A DNA stretch of 64,000 bases from Flavobacteriales bacterium (GTDB lineage Bacteria > Bacteroidota > Bacteroidia > UBA10329). The stretch is from contig JACJZQ010000018.1 of NCBI GenBank assembly GCA_020635495.1, forward strand, positions 1-64,000, read 5' to 3'. The notes under the pieces were generated by a model. That model was not told the origin of the DNA. It ran no database searches and saw nothing but the letters and a program-made list of their open reading frames with translations. The translations under genes and the position numbers were made by a program. Below are positions 54,376-63,164 of this stretch, in pieces (the stretch's first letter is position 1; each line of letters opens with the position of its first letter).

Positions 54376-55527
54376 ATGATTCGAATTCTACATGTTATAC
54401 CATCACTGATAAAAGGAGGTGCCGAAAGGTTGGCATTGGATATCCTACGCGCGTCTGGACAAATTCCGAGTGTGGAGGTAAAGCTTGTTTACTTCAAAAA
54501 TATTAACGAGTACGCGGAAGAATACAAAGGCCTCAATGTTCAATTGATAAATGCGTGGGTACGCCCCTCAGTTTTAAGAACCTGGGATGTAAATCTAAAC
54601 GAATGGGAATCCCTACTTTGTGAATTCAAGCCCGATGTTATTCATTCTCATCTATTTGAAGCTGACTTGCTTGCCAGGTACAATTTGCATCGGAACATCA
54701 AATACTTCTCTCATTGTCATGACAATATGAATCAACTCAGATCACTTCGCCATGATCGAAAATTCAGCAAAAAACGTCTGACCGACTTATACGAGAGACG
54801 CTTTCTTATGAGACAATATGAAAAATGCGAAAACACCTTTATTTCGGTAAGCCCTAGCACAACACTATACTTCAAGGAAAACCTCTCGGCTAAATTGACA
54901 TCAAGAATTATGGAGTTTCCCAATGCAATAGATGTAAACAGATTCTCCGTACAAAAATCTAAGCCACCTGTAAATGATGATCCAATTAGAATTCTGAATG
55001 TTGGATCTTTTATACCAGTGAAGAATCAAGCTCTCCTAGTTAAGATTGCAACTCTGTTAGAAGAGAAGGGCATTAACTTCCAAATACGATTCGCTGGAGA
55101 GGGACCAGAATTGAACAAAGTACAAAAATCGGTAACAAACCTTGGGCTAACAGACAAAATTGTCTTTTTAGGTAATGTTCAAAATATTCAAGAAGAAATG
55201 TGGCGCTCACACATTTGTGTCCATACATCGGTCTCGGAGTCATTTGGGCTGATTCTGGTTGAAGCAATGGCAGCTGGACTTCCAATTATTGCGTTAGATG
55301 GAATAGGCAATAGAGACCTAATTGTTGATGGCGAAAATGGTTTTTTCATCAAAACACAGAATCCAAAAGAGTTTGCTGAAAGAATAATAAAACTAAAGGA
55401 TGACCAAAACCAATGGCTAAAATTCAGCAATTCGGGCATCGAGTTCTCTAAAAAATTCGACATTCGGAATTACGTTCAGCAATTGCTAGAAATCTACCAA
55501 GACCAATCGAACCGTTCGAATGAGTGA
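54376..55527 (+). CDS. Family 4 glycosyltransferase
   Basis: The 383 residues begin IRILHVIPSLIKGGAERLAL, the GT4 acceptor loop. KPDVIHSHLFEADLLARYN near 89 is the usual DVIHxH motif, ILNVGSFIPVKNQALLVKIA near 207 opens the donor domain and TSVSESFGLILVEAMAAGLP near 294-313 provides the EX7E pair. It should transfer an activated hexose to the growing chain. It overlaps the next gene by eight bases. Confidence 0.94.
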   Translation: MIRILHVIPSLIKGGAERLALDILRASGQIPSVEVKLVYFKNINEYAEEYKGLNVQLINAWVRPSVLRTWDVNLNEWESLLCEFKPDVIHSHLFEADLLARYNLHRNIKYFSHCHDNMNQLRSLRHDRKFSKKRLTDLYERRFLMRQYEKCENTFISVSPSTTLYFKENLSAKLTSRIMEFPNAIDVNRFSVQKSKPPVNDDPIRILNVGSFIPVKNQALLVKIATLLEEKGINFQIRFAGEGPELNKVQKSVTNLGLTDKIVFLGNVQNIQEEMWRSHICVHTSVSESFGLILVEAMAAGLPIIALDGIGNRDLIVDGENGFFIKTQNPKEFAERIIKLKDDQNQWLKFSNSGIEFSKKFDIRNYVQQLLEIYQDQSNRSNE

Positions 55528-56767
55528 ATCTCATCTAGCCGTCTTATTGAAAGATTACCCATTCGTAAAAGGAGAAACCTACTTTCATCGGGAACTATCG
55601 ACACTTGCAAAAAGGTTCGACAAAGTTCTTCTGTTTGTAAATCACAAGCCAGTTACAGACTGTAGCCGAGCATTCGAAGTACCAGTCAATGTTGCAGTAT
55701 TCAATATCGCACTTGAAAACACTGAGCCACAGTACTCAGACCTGCTTTCTACTAACACCGTTACTGAATTACTACCTGACCTGTTCAATGCTTTGCAAAG
55801 AATGCGGGCCATTCATTATTACCAGAGAGAATCAGGTGCCATTCAAATGAAAATCCTGAGCCAATTGAGAGGGTTAGACCTTGAGCCAAGGTCTTTGAGA
55901 TGGTACAGCTACTGGTCGGATGAATTAGCATTTGTGCTGGCCAAAATGAAGGCACAGGGAATAATAAATAATGCCGTCTCGAGAACTCACAACCATGATA
56001 TTTACGAAGACAGGCATCCAGCCAACTACCTGCCATATAGAAACTTCATTTTCCAGAACTTGGATGGAATCTTATGCATATCTGAACACGGTAGTTCCTA
56101 CTTGAGTGAACACTACCATAAACATGCCCGCAAATTTCACTGCGAACGGTTAGGAGTTGAAAAGCAAAACGTTATCGATAAAAATCTTGAATCAGAATCA
56201 ATCCAACTGGTTTCTCTCTCTGGAATTGTCCCTGTCAAGCAAATAGAATTCATAATTCGTACGTTGGCAGAATGGGACGGGAAAAAAATCGAATGGCATC
56301 ACATCGGATCAGCAAAAGACCAAGCATATGGTTTAATTATAGAACAGATGGCAGAAGAGATTTTGAAGCCTAAAAACAACGTCAGCCATAAATTCCACGG
56401 TTTCATCAAGCCAGAGCATGTTATTGCAAAACTTGAAGAATTAAACCCCCATTTTTTGATCAATGCCAGCACCTTCGAAGGAATCCCTGTGTCCATGATG
56501 GAAGCGTGTTCCTTGGGTATTCCTATTATTGGCCCAGATGTATGCGGGGTTCCAGAAATAATTGAGCATCGGAAGAACGGATATCTTTTCAGTCCTACAA
56601 GTCCTGAACAGTTGTTGAGCATCTTCCATGAAATTGAAAATCTTGAAGAAAGTGAGTACCAAGACCTACGGGTAAATGCACTCAACATGCAACGGCAACG
56701 ATTCAATGCAGCCACGAATTACAACCATTTGGCAGCTATCCTGAAAGGAGAAACCAAACTAGGATAA
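55520..56767 (+). CDS. Family 4 glycosyltransferase (GT-B), diverged N terminus
   Basis: The 415 residues have a recognisable donor domain: LVSLSGIVPVKQIEFIIRTL near 232-251, INASTFEGIPVSMMEACSLG near 313-332 with the EX7E glutamates, and GPDVCGVPEIIEHRKNGYLF. The N-terminal domain (LLKDYPFVKGETYFHRELST) starts with the wording of colanic-acid-type transferases such as WcaL. The stop shares its last base with the following asnB start (TAATG). Confidence 0.9.
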   Translation: MSESHLAVLLKDYPFVKGETYFHRELSTLAKRFDKVLLFVNHKPVTDCSRAFEVPVNVAVFNIALENTEPQYSDLLSTNTVTELLPDLFNALQRMRAIHYYQRESGAIQMKILSQLRGLDLEPRSLRWYSYWSDELAFVLAKMKAQGIINNAVSRTHNHDIYEDRHPANYLPYRNFIFQNLDGILCISEHGSSYLSEHYHKHARKFHCERLGVEKQNVIDKNLESESIQLVSLSGIVPVKQIEFIIRTLAEWDGKKIEWHHIGSAKDQAYGLIIEQMAEEILKPKNNVSHKFHGFIKPEHVIAKLEELNPHFLINASTFEGIPVSMMEACSLGIPIIGPDVCGVPEIIEHRKNGYLFSPTSPEQLLSIFHEIENLEESEYQDLRVNALNMQRQRFNAATNYNHLAAILKGETKLG

Positions 56768-58620
56768 TGTGCGGAATAGCAGGATATTACAGTGCTTCGA
56801 ATGCTGCCGATCCGCAATTCGTAGAACGAATGACAGATGCATTGGCCCACCGCGGCCCTGACGCATCCGGCATTTTCATTCACAACGGATTTGGTATCGG
56901 ACATAGACGACTGAGTATAATTGACCTGAGCCATTCTGCCGACCAGCCAATGCACTCTAAGTGCGGTAGGTACTGTATTGTTTACAATGGAGAGGTTTAC
57001 AACTTCAGGGAGATTGCAGCGGAGCTCGACAACCCCATGTCCACAACGGGCGATACGGAAGTCATACTGGAGGCATTTGCGAAATGGGGAACGCAAATGG
57101 TGACGAAACTCAATGGAATGTTCTCAATTGCCATTCTAGACAAGATGTTGAACAAACTCTACATTTTTCGAGACAGAATGGGCATAAAACCGTTGTTCAT
57201 CTATAATAGTAACGGATTGTTCGGGTTTGCATCTGAACTAAAAGCATTTAAGACAAACCAGCAATTCAAACTCTCCATTAACCGGTCGGCCATCTACTCC
57301 TTCCTTAATCTTGGCTATATTCCTGAACCTGCAAGCATCTATAACGAGATTGCCAAATTTCCCAGTGGACACTATGGGATATTTGATGGCCGACAATTTC
57401 AGACCGAGCCGTACTGGAACTTGGATGGACATCTGAATTCTGAGGTTGTTTCCGATGAAATCGAAGCTAAAAACAATCTTCGAACACTTCTTGAGGACTC
57501 TGTTTCCAAACGATTGATGAGTGATGTGCCATTCGGAACATTTCTCAGTGGAGGAATCGACTCGAGCATAGTAACGGCCTTTGCGCAAAAAACCTCAATG
57601 GAGAGGATCAAAACCTTCTCAATCGGTTTCAAAGAATCAAGCCACGATGAATCGGAGTTTGCCAAGCAGGTGGCAGGTTATTTAGGCACTGTGCATCACC
57701 AATACACGGTAACAGAAAAGGATGCATTGGATCTTATTCCGACAGTACTTAGACTTTTTGACGAACCTTTTGCAGATTCATCTGCGCTGCCCACCATGTT
57801 GGTTTCCCGACTTGCCAGAGAGAACGTGACAATGACCTTGTCTGGAGACGGGGGCGATGAACTCTTTCACGGATATGGTTCTTACAAATGGGCAGAGCGT
57901 TTAAACAGGCCATTCTGGAAAATGGGTCATAATTTGGTCGGTGCAGCATTTGCTTTTGGCACAAGCAAATACCAGCGCATAAGCAAACTATTGTCTTACG
58001 ATAGACTTACACCAAATCATATCTTCTCACAAGAGCAGTACTTCTTTTCTGAAAACGAGATTGGCCAATTGTTGAATCCATCAGAAGTCGGATCATTGAA
58101 ACTGAAAGAACAGCCAACAGTGCTTGGTCGAAATTTCACCCCAGCAGAACAACAGGCATTGTTTGATCTCAAATACTATCTTAAAGACGATCTTCTTACC
58201 AAAGTTGATAGAGCTACTATGCTTTATTCATTGGAAACTCGAGTTCCAATTCTGGATCATCGTATCGTGGAATTTTCGATGAATATTTCGCCAAGCTTGA
58301 AAGTGAAAAACGGAATTCAGAAATACATTCTGAAGGAACTTTTGTACGAAATGGTTCCAAAGGAATTGTTCGATAGACCAAAATGGGGGTTCAGCATTCC
58401 GCTTAACAAGTGGCTACTTGGTCCGCTGGGTGCTTTGATAGACACCTACCTATCGGAAGGTGTTGTGCGTAAATCGGGATTCGTCAGCTGGTCTCATACA
58501 GAAACGATGATCAAGCAGTTCCGCGCTGGGAAAAACTACCTATATAACCGTCTTTGGCTTCTGATCGTGCTACACTATTGGCATCTGGAAGTGCATCAGA
58601 AGTACTCGAATGATCAGTAA
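56767..58620 (+). CDS. asnB: AsnB-like glutamine amidotransferase, second copy
   Basis: The 617 residues carry Cys2 of the glutaminase (MCGIAGYYSAS), HRGPDASGIF and VYNGEVYNFREIA, then the synthetase loop FLSGGIDSSIVTAF near 259-272 and LSGDGGDELFHGYGSYKW near 355. It differs from the copy at 42983 over its whole length, so it is a separate acquisition rather than a tandem duplicate. As there, amidation of a glycan sugar is more likely than asparagine supply. The last 110 bases lie opposite the end of a convergent membrane-protein gene. Confidence 0.9.
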   Translation: MCGIAGYYSASNAADPQFVERMTDALAHRGPDASGIFIHNGFGIGHRRLSIIDLSHSADQPMHSKCGRYCIVYNGEVYNFREIAAELDNPMSTTGDTEVILEAFAKWGTQMVTKLNGMFSIAILDKMLNKLYIFRDRMGIKPLFIYNSNGLFGFASELKAFKTNQQFKLSINRSAIYSFLNLGYIPEPASIYNEIAKFPSGHYGIFDGRQFQTEPYWNLDGHLNSEVVSDEIEAKNNLRTLLEDSVSKRLMSDVPFGTFLSGGIDSSIVTAFAQKTSMERIKTFSIGFKESSHDESEFAKQVAGYLGTVHHQYTVTEKDALDLIPTVLRLFDEPFADSSALPTMLVSRLARENVTMTLSGDGGDELFHGYGSYKWAERLNRPFWKMGHNLVGAAFAFGTSKYQRISKLLSYDRLTPNHIFSQEQYFFSENEIGQLLNPSEVGSLKLKEQPTVLGRNFTPAEQQALFDLKYYLKDDLLTKVDRATMLYSLETRVPILDHRIVEFSMNISPSLKVKNGIQKYILKELLYEMVPKELFDRPKWGFSIPLNKWLLGPLGALIDTYLSEGVVRKSGFVSWSHTETMIKQFRAGKNYLYNRLWLLIVLHYWHLEVHQKYSNDQ

Positions 58621-60001
58621 TTTGAGAAGAGGCCACATTCCCTTCTCCAAAATCATCAAGATAAAGGGTTCTACTTCCTCCTGATTTCTGATAACGGGTA
58701 ATGTACAGGCTACCGAGAAAGAAAGGAATGGCAGGAATTCTATACCTGACCAAACTTCCGAAGTTGGAGGTGGTCAGACCAACTGCAAAAGCGAAGAACA
58801 CAGAAAATATAACCGAAAACAACGAGAGGGGCTCTGAAAGCACGTATCTAACATATCCAAATGGCCCAATTCTAACCATGTTAAAAAGAAAGAAAAGCAT
58901 CAAGAATGTATTTTCAATGGCAGAAATAAGCATGACCACGTTATTTACATCCAACAGAGTCGGCCTGAACAACCCAGCAAAAATTGCGACTGGAGCCTTC
59001 GAAAGTATTCCTGGAATGGTTGGCTCAAAAGAACCAATATCAAACGAATTACCCTCATATGCAGCTCTTTTCAAATCCTCTTGGGTAACTACCGCCTTTT
59101 CCAAAGTAGCATCTAGGTCGCCATAGGCTCCAAGAGAACCTGAAGTTTGCGCGAACAGAAAACTGCCCCCAACCAGACCGACCATGATGAATATCGGGGC
59201 TGCAAGTATTCTCATTACCGGATTGCCGATCTGACTTATTCTTCCGAAAACGACCCATATCAATACTCCGGGCATCAATGCAACAAATATGTATGGCTTA
59301 ATAGAAATGATAATGCTTGCTGCAATAACCACATAAACCACGTTTTTGATAACTCCACCTTGCTTTGATAGAAGAATGTTATAAACGCCATAAGTAAGCC
59401 AACCTACAGCGGCAAGTGTCCATGTATCCTTCAAAATTCCAGATCCCCAGAACAGAAGCGAAGGAATAAACAGAATGGCTATTGCAAATTCCTTCATTAA
59501 CTGAGGGTATTCTCTGCAAAAAACCAAGTATAACCTCCAAACCCCAGTGTAGGATATTGCTGCCATGAGGACAGAACAAGCAAAAAAACTGTTTATGGTA
59601 AGCAGATGCGGAATAGCGGTTAGCCGACTAACCGTGTAAGCCTGTAAGTCTCTCGGAAAAAACAAAGGCATACCAGTTATTTTTCTATCGAAACAGAAAT
59701 ACAAGCTGGAGGTATCGTCACCCATCAGGAGTTTGAATCCACAAGAAAAATCATGAAAAATGAGGTTAACAAGCCTCCCAGCATCTACCCAATAGTTCAG
59801 TGTATCACCTCCACCATAGTAGAATACGTAAATAATCCCCAATCCTATAGCGCCTATTATTTTCGCTATCATGCCTTTGACATAATATGCGTATGCAGCA
59901 TTCTCTGATATGTGTTTTTCCTGAGTCTTTCTGGTAACCAAAAGAATAATTCCAATGATTACTGGAGTTACAATGAAGTCCCAAGGAGTAATGTACTGCA
60001 T
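58511..60001 (-). CDS. Polytopic membrane protein, perhaps a polysaccharide polymerase
   Basis: The 496 residues have about eleven hydrophobic helices. Marks shared with an unnamed Bacteroidota polysaccharide-locus family are YYGGGDTLNYWVDAGRL near 64, IPSLLFWGSGILKDTW near 178, and SLVRYRIPAIPFFLGSLY near 430-447, which recalls the RYRxPxxPF ending of Wzy-like or GT-C proteins. It is the only reverse-strand gene of the locus. The last 36 residues are encoded opposite asnB, giving a hydrophilic tail (DHSSTSDALPDANSVARSEA) that looks untypical. Function is inferred from position and topology only. Confidence 0.6.
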   Translation of the reverse strand: MQYITPWDFIVTPVIIGIILLVTRKTQEKHISENAAYAYYVKGMIAKIIGAIGLGIIYVFYYGGGDTLNYWVDAGRLVNLIFHDFSCGFKLLMGDDTSSLYFCFDRKITGMPLFFPRDLQAYTVSRLTAIPHLLTINSFFACSVLMAAISYTGVWRLYLVFCREYPQLMKEFAIAILFIPSLLFWGSGILKDTWTLAAVGWLTYGVYNILLSKQGGVIKNVVYVVIAASIIISIKPYIFVALMPGVLIWVVFGRISQIGNPVMRILAAPIFIMVGLVGGSFLFAQTSGSLGAYGDLDATLEKAVVTQEDLKRAAYEGNSFDIGSFEPTIPGILSKAPVAIFAGLFRPTLLDVNNVVMLISAIENTFLMLFFLFNMVRIGPFGYVRYVLSEPLSLFSVIFSVFFAFAVGLTTSNFGSLVRYRIPAIPFFLGSLYITRYQKSGGSRTLYLDDFGEGNVASSQITDHSSTSDALPDANSVARSEAKDGYIGSFSQRGTA

Positions 60002-60057
60002 TTGCTGCCGCTAGCGTGTAAACTGCACGAATGTACTGAAGGTGTTTGGAGATAGGC

Positions 60058-60065
60058 TAATTTCG
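60058..60065 (+). promoter_or_regulatory. -7-like element directly before the last glycosyltransferase
   Basis: TAATTTCG differs from TAnnTTTG at one base and ends five bases before the ATG at 60071. Confidence 0.35.
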
Positions 60066-60070
60066 CTCCG

Positions 60071-61291
60071 ATGAATGTGCTCTATCTTAGTTATGATGGT
60101 TTGACCGATGGCCTTGGGCGTTCGCAGGTTCTTCCTTACATATTTGGACTAAAACAATTTGGACACCGATTCACCATTGTGAGCTTTGAGAAGCAAATTC
60201 CTTTCGAACGAGAAGGGGCCAATATTCAGAAGTTATTGGACAATATGGGAATCCGTTGGATTCCTCTGAAATACACCAGCTCGCCACCAGTACTTTCTAC
60301 CGTTTATGATGTTTATCAATTACGGAAAACGGTAGAGCAGTTTCACTCTGAAAAGCCCTTCGACATTATTCACTGCCGTAGTTACATTACCTCGTTGGTC
60401 GGGTTGGCTATGAAACGGAAACATGGCGTGAAATTCATTTTCGACATGCGCGCTTTTTATGCAGACGAGCGGGTTGATGGCAAACTTTGGAATCTGAAAA
60501 ACCCTGTTTTCAAAGCGGTCTACAATTACTTCAAGAAGAAAGAGATCGAATTCCTATCCGAAGCTGACCATAGTGTGTCTCTTACGTCAAAAGGAAAAGA
60601 CATTATTCATGGCTGGAAGAAGATTCGGAATCAGCCTGTGAATATTGAAGTAATCCCTTGCTGTGCGGACCTTGACCATTTTCATCCGTCACAAATTGAC
60701 AAGTCACTTCAATCCGATCTTAAAACGCGATTTGGGTTAAACGAAGATGACTTCGTGATCACTTATCTGGGTTCAATCGGAACATGGTATCTGTTGGATG
60801 AAATGCTCGATTTCTTCAAAGTTCTGCTGGAAAAACGGCCGAAAGCGAAGTTCCTGTTCATCACAACCGACAAGCCGGAAACCATTCTGAATCCCTCCAA
60901 GAAAAAAGGAATCTCAGCCGATCGGATCATCATTTCACCAGCAAAGCGTGAGGAAGTTCCAACATTTTTGAGTTTGGCAAATGCGGCCATATTTTTCATT
61001 CAACCTGTATTCTCCAAATCGGGTTCATCACCCACAAAACATGGCGAAATGCTGGGAATGGGACTACCTGTAATTGCCAATTCAGGAGTTGGAGATGTGG
61101 ATTCCATTATTGAAGACACCAGCAGTGGAATTCTAGTGAAAGAATTCACCACCGAAGCCTACGAAAAAGCGGTTGAACAGATTGATGACCTGCTGAAAAT
61201 TCCAACGGAAACATTACAAGCCGCAGCTCAGAAATACTATTCGCTTGACGAAGGTGTTAAGAAATACGATGCCGTCTACAGGTCGTTGTAA
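60071..61291 (+). CDS. Family 4 glycosyltransferase
   Basis: The 406 residues start NVLYLSYDGLTDGLGRSQVL, a common variant of the GT4 acceptor loop. FDIIHCRSYITSLVGLAMKR near 97-116 and FIFDMRAFYADERVDGKLW near 122-140 continue the acceptor domain. The donor domain has ITYLGSIGTWYLLDEMLDFF near 233-252 and SGSSPTKHGEMLGMGLPVIA near 316, where KxxExL replaces the usual EX7E start. It stands apart, divergent from the membrane protein and with its own promoter-like element, and closes the locus. Confidence 0.9.
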   Translation: MNVLYLSYDGLTDGLGRSQVLPYIFGLKQFGHRFTIVSFEKQIPFEREGANIQKLLDNMGIRWIPLKYTSSPPVLSTVYDVYQLRKTVEQFHSEKPFDIIHCRSYITSLVGLAMKRKHGVKFIFDMRAFYADERVDGKLWNLKNPVFKAVYNYFKKKEIEFLSEADHSVSLTSKGKDIIHGWKKIRNQPVNIEVIPCCADLDHFHPSQIDKSLQSDLKTRFGLNEDDFVITYLGSIGTWYLLDEMLDFFKVLLEKRPKAKFLFITTDKPETILNPSKKKGISADRIIISPAKREEVPTFLSLANAAIFFIQPVFSKSGSSPTKHGEMLGMGLPVIANSGVGDVDSIIEDTSSGILVKEFTTEAYEKAVEQIDDLLKIPTETLQAAAQKYYSLDEGVKKYDAVYRSL

Positions 61292-61295
61292 GGGC

Positions 61296-61369
61296 AGCCC
61301 CTCTGCCTTCGGCATCTCCCCAAAGGGGAGAACCACGCAGACACTCCCCTTTGGGGAGTTAGAGGGGCT
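61296..61369. terminator. Nested inverted repeats between the last glycosyltransferase and rlmH
   Basis: An outer 9-bp stem (61296-61304 with 61361-61369) encloses two self-complementary blocks, 61315-61331 (CTCCCC-AAA-GGGGAG) and 61343-61359 (ACTCCCC-TTT-GGGGAGT), which can also pair with each other. The element fills the space between two convergent genes and touches the rlmH stop. It is likely a two-way terminator and looks like a dispersed palindromic repeat. Confidence 0.65.
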
Positions 61370-61839
61370 TAATGATGATACTTCTCGTTCCTGAGAATAG
61401 TGAATGCGCGATAAAGCTGTTCGGTGAAGAAAAGTCGAACCATCTGATGCGTCAAAGTCATCTTTGAAAGTCCAAGTTTGAAATCAGCTCGTTGGTAGAC
61501 ATCATCGGAAAAACCGAACGCACCACCCACCAAAAACACAATCCGCTTGTGGCCGCCATTCAGCCATTTCTGCAGCTTTTCTGAGAATGCTACCGAACCG
61601 AACTCCGTACCGCGTTCATCCAACAGAACTAGAAAATCCTGATTGCTCAGATTCTCTAAGATCAATTTTCCTTCGGCAACTTTCAGTTCGTCCTGACCGA
61701 GTTTTTTGAACTGCTTTGGAGTTTTCAGCACCTCCACCTCAAACGAACAGTAGTGCTTCAAGCGGCCAACGTAACGGTCAATCGCTCCTTTCAGCTCCGC
61801 ATCATCGGTTTCTCCAACAAGAAAAAGGCACAACTTCAT
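61369..61839 (-). CDS. rlmH: 23S rRNA (pseudouridine-1915 N3)-methyltransferase
   Basis: RlmH is a small SPOUT-class enzyme that methylates pseudouridine 1915 of 23S rRNA in the assembled ribosome. The start at 61839 gives MKLCLFLVGETDDAELKGAI; eight more codons upstream are open. The trefoil-knot SAM site is seen as FLVLLDERGTEFGSVAFSEK near 72-91, FLVGGAFGFSDDVYQRAD near 104 and LSKMTLTHQMVRLFFTEQLY near 125-150, ending in RNEKYHH. The 156-residue length is standard. Confidence 0.96.
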   Translation of the reverse strand: MKLCLFLVGETDDAELKGAIDRYVGRLKHYCSFEVEVLKTPKQFKKLGQDELKVAEGKLILENLSNQDFLVLLDERGTEFGSVAFSEKLQKWLNGGHKRIVFLVGGAFGFSDDVYQRADFKLGLSKMTLTHQMVRLFFTEQLYRAFTILRNEKYHH

Positions 61840-61933
61840 GGCATTCCCTTTGGTGTTGGTCAAAGTATAGATTTATTTTGTGGTGCAACAATTGGCGTGG
61901 CGCGATTCTTGCCAATTGACAACCGAAGCAACT

Positions 61934-62323
61934 ATGAAAAAAATAACATCCATATTCCTTTCCTTGTGTTTTGCGTTGTCGGTAGGCTTTGCGCAGAACG
62001 CCAACGAAACCATCAGCTCAGCCATCAAGTTGGGCAACTACAAAGAGCTTTCTAAGTTTTTCGACTCCAAGGTGGAACTGACCATCTCTGGAAAAGAGGA
62101 CAGTTACAGCAAAGCGCAAGCTGAGTTGATCATCAAAGATTTCTTTGCCAAAGACAAGGTTTCGAACTACCAAGTGATTCACCGAGGGAAATCGCCCGAT
62201 GGCGCGCAGTACGCCATTGGCACGCTGACCACCTCAAAAGGCTCTTACCGAACGTATGTTCTTACGAAGGAAGTTGGTGGCAATCTGCGCATTCAGCAGT
62301 TCAGAATTGAGCCGAGCGAGTAA
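61934..62323 (+). CDS. DUF4783-type secreted protein
   Basis: The ATG at 61934 begins a signal peptide (KKITSIFLSLCFALSVGFAQ); 18 earlier codons are ignored. The 129-residue protein (DFFAKDKVSNYQVIHRGKSP, QYAIGTLTTSKGSYRTYVLT, LRIQQFRIEPSE) matches the small DUF4783 family of Bacteroidota, an NTF2-like cup in the periplasm or outer surface. No function is known. It precedes nadC by six bases, an arrangement often seen in this phylum, so they are probably cotranscribed. Confidence 0.8.
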   Translation: MKKITSIFLSLCFALSVGFAQNANETISSAIKLGNYKELSKFFDSKVELTISGKEDSYSKAQAELIIKDFFAKDKVSNYQVIHRGKSPDGAQYAIGTLTTSKGSYRTYVLTKEVGGNLRIQQFRIEPSE

Positions 62324-62329
62324 CAGCCA

Positions 62330-63163
62330 ATGACAATTGATCAAATCATTGATGAGGCGCTTCGCGAGGATATTGGCGATGGCGATCATACGGCCGATGC
62401 CTGCATTCCTGCCGAAGCAAAAGGGAAGGCAAAGCTCTTAGTGAAGGAAGATGGTGTGATTGCTGGCGTGGAACTGGCGCAACGCATCTTTTCACGTTTC
62501 GACCCAGAACTGAAAGTCGAAGTTTTCATTCAAGATGGCTCTGAAATTAAGGTTGGAGATATTGTCCTGACTGTTGAAGGCTCCTCTCGTTCCATTTTGA
62601 AAACCGAACGGCTGGTTCTGAATTTCATGCAGCGCATGAGTGGAATCGCATCCAAAACTGCCAACCTCAACAAACTTATCGAAGGTACCTACGCCAAGTT
62701 GCTTGATACACGCAAGACCACTCCCCTACTTCGCGAGATTGAAAAGTGGGCAGTGAAAATCGGTGGTGGTGTCAATCACCGTTTCGGGCTCTACGACATG
62801 GTGATGATCAAGGACAATCACATTGACATGGCAGGCGGCATTCCGCAAGCGATTGAACGTGTTCATCAGCATTTGAAATCAATCGGCAAAGACCTGAAAA
62901 TTGAAATCGAAGTGCGTGATTTTGATGAACTGAATCAAGCACTTGCTGCGGGTGGTTTCCATCGCATTATGCTCGATAATTTCCATCCTGATGATGAGAA
63001 AAAAGCAGTTGAGTTGATTGCTGGTAAATACGAAACTGAATCATCAGGCGGCATCACGGAAACGACCATTCGAGCGCACGCTTTGGCGGGAGTTGATTAC
63101 ATTTCGGTTGGTGCGCTGACGCATCACATCAAAAGTCTCGATCTTAGCCTGAAAGCGGTCTGA
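62330..63163 (+). CDS. nadC: Nicotinate-nucleotide pyrophosphorylase (carboxylating)
   Basis: NadC (quinolinate phosphoribosyltransferase) turns quinolinate and PRPP into nicotinate mononucleotide, carbon dioxide and pyrophosphate in de novo NAD synthesis. The 277 residues show EDIGDGDHTADACIPAEAKG near 14-33, MQRMSGIASKT near 100, KLLDTRKTTPLLREIEKWAV near 119-138, GGGVNHRFGLYDMVMIKDNH near 142-161 and the late EVRDFDELNQAL and ISVGALTHHIKSLDLSLK. These match the usual active-site arginines, histidine and lysines. Followed one base later by a YihY-type gene. Confidence 0.97.
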   Translation: MTIDQIIDEALREDIGDGDHTADACIPAEAKGKAKLLVKEDGVIAGVELAQRIFSRFDPELKVEVFIQDGSEIKVGDIVLTVEGSSRSILKTERLVLNFMQRMSGIASKTANLNKLIEGTYAKLLDTRKTTPLLREIEKWAVKIGGGVNHRFGLYDMVMIKDNHIDMAGGIPQAIERVHQHLKSIGKDLKIEIEVRDFDELNQALAAGGFHRIMLDNFHPDDEKKAVELIAGKYETESSGGITETTIRAHALAGVDYISVGALTHHIKSLDLSLKAV

Positions 63164-63164
63164 C

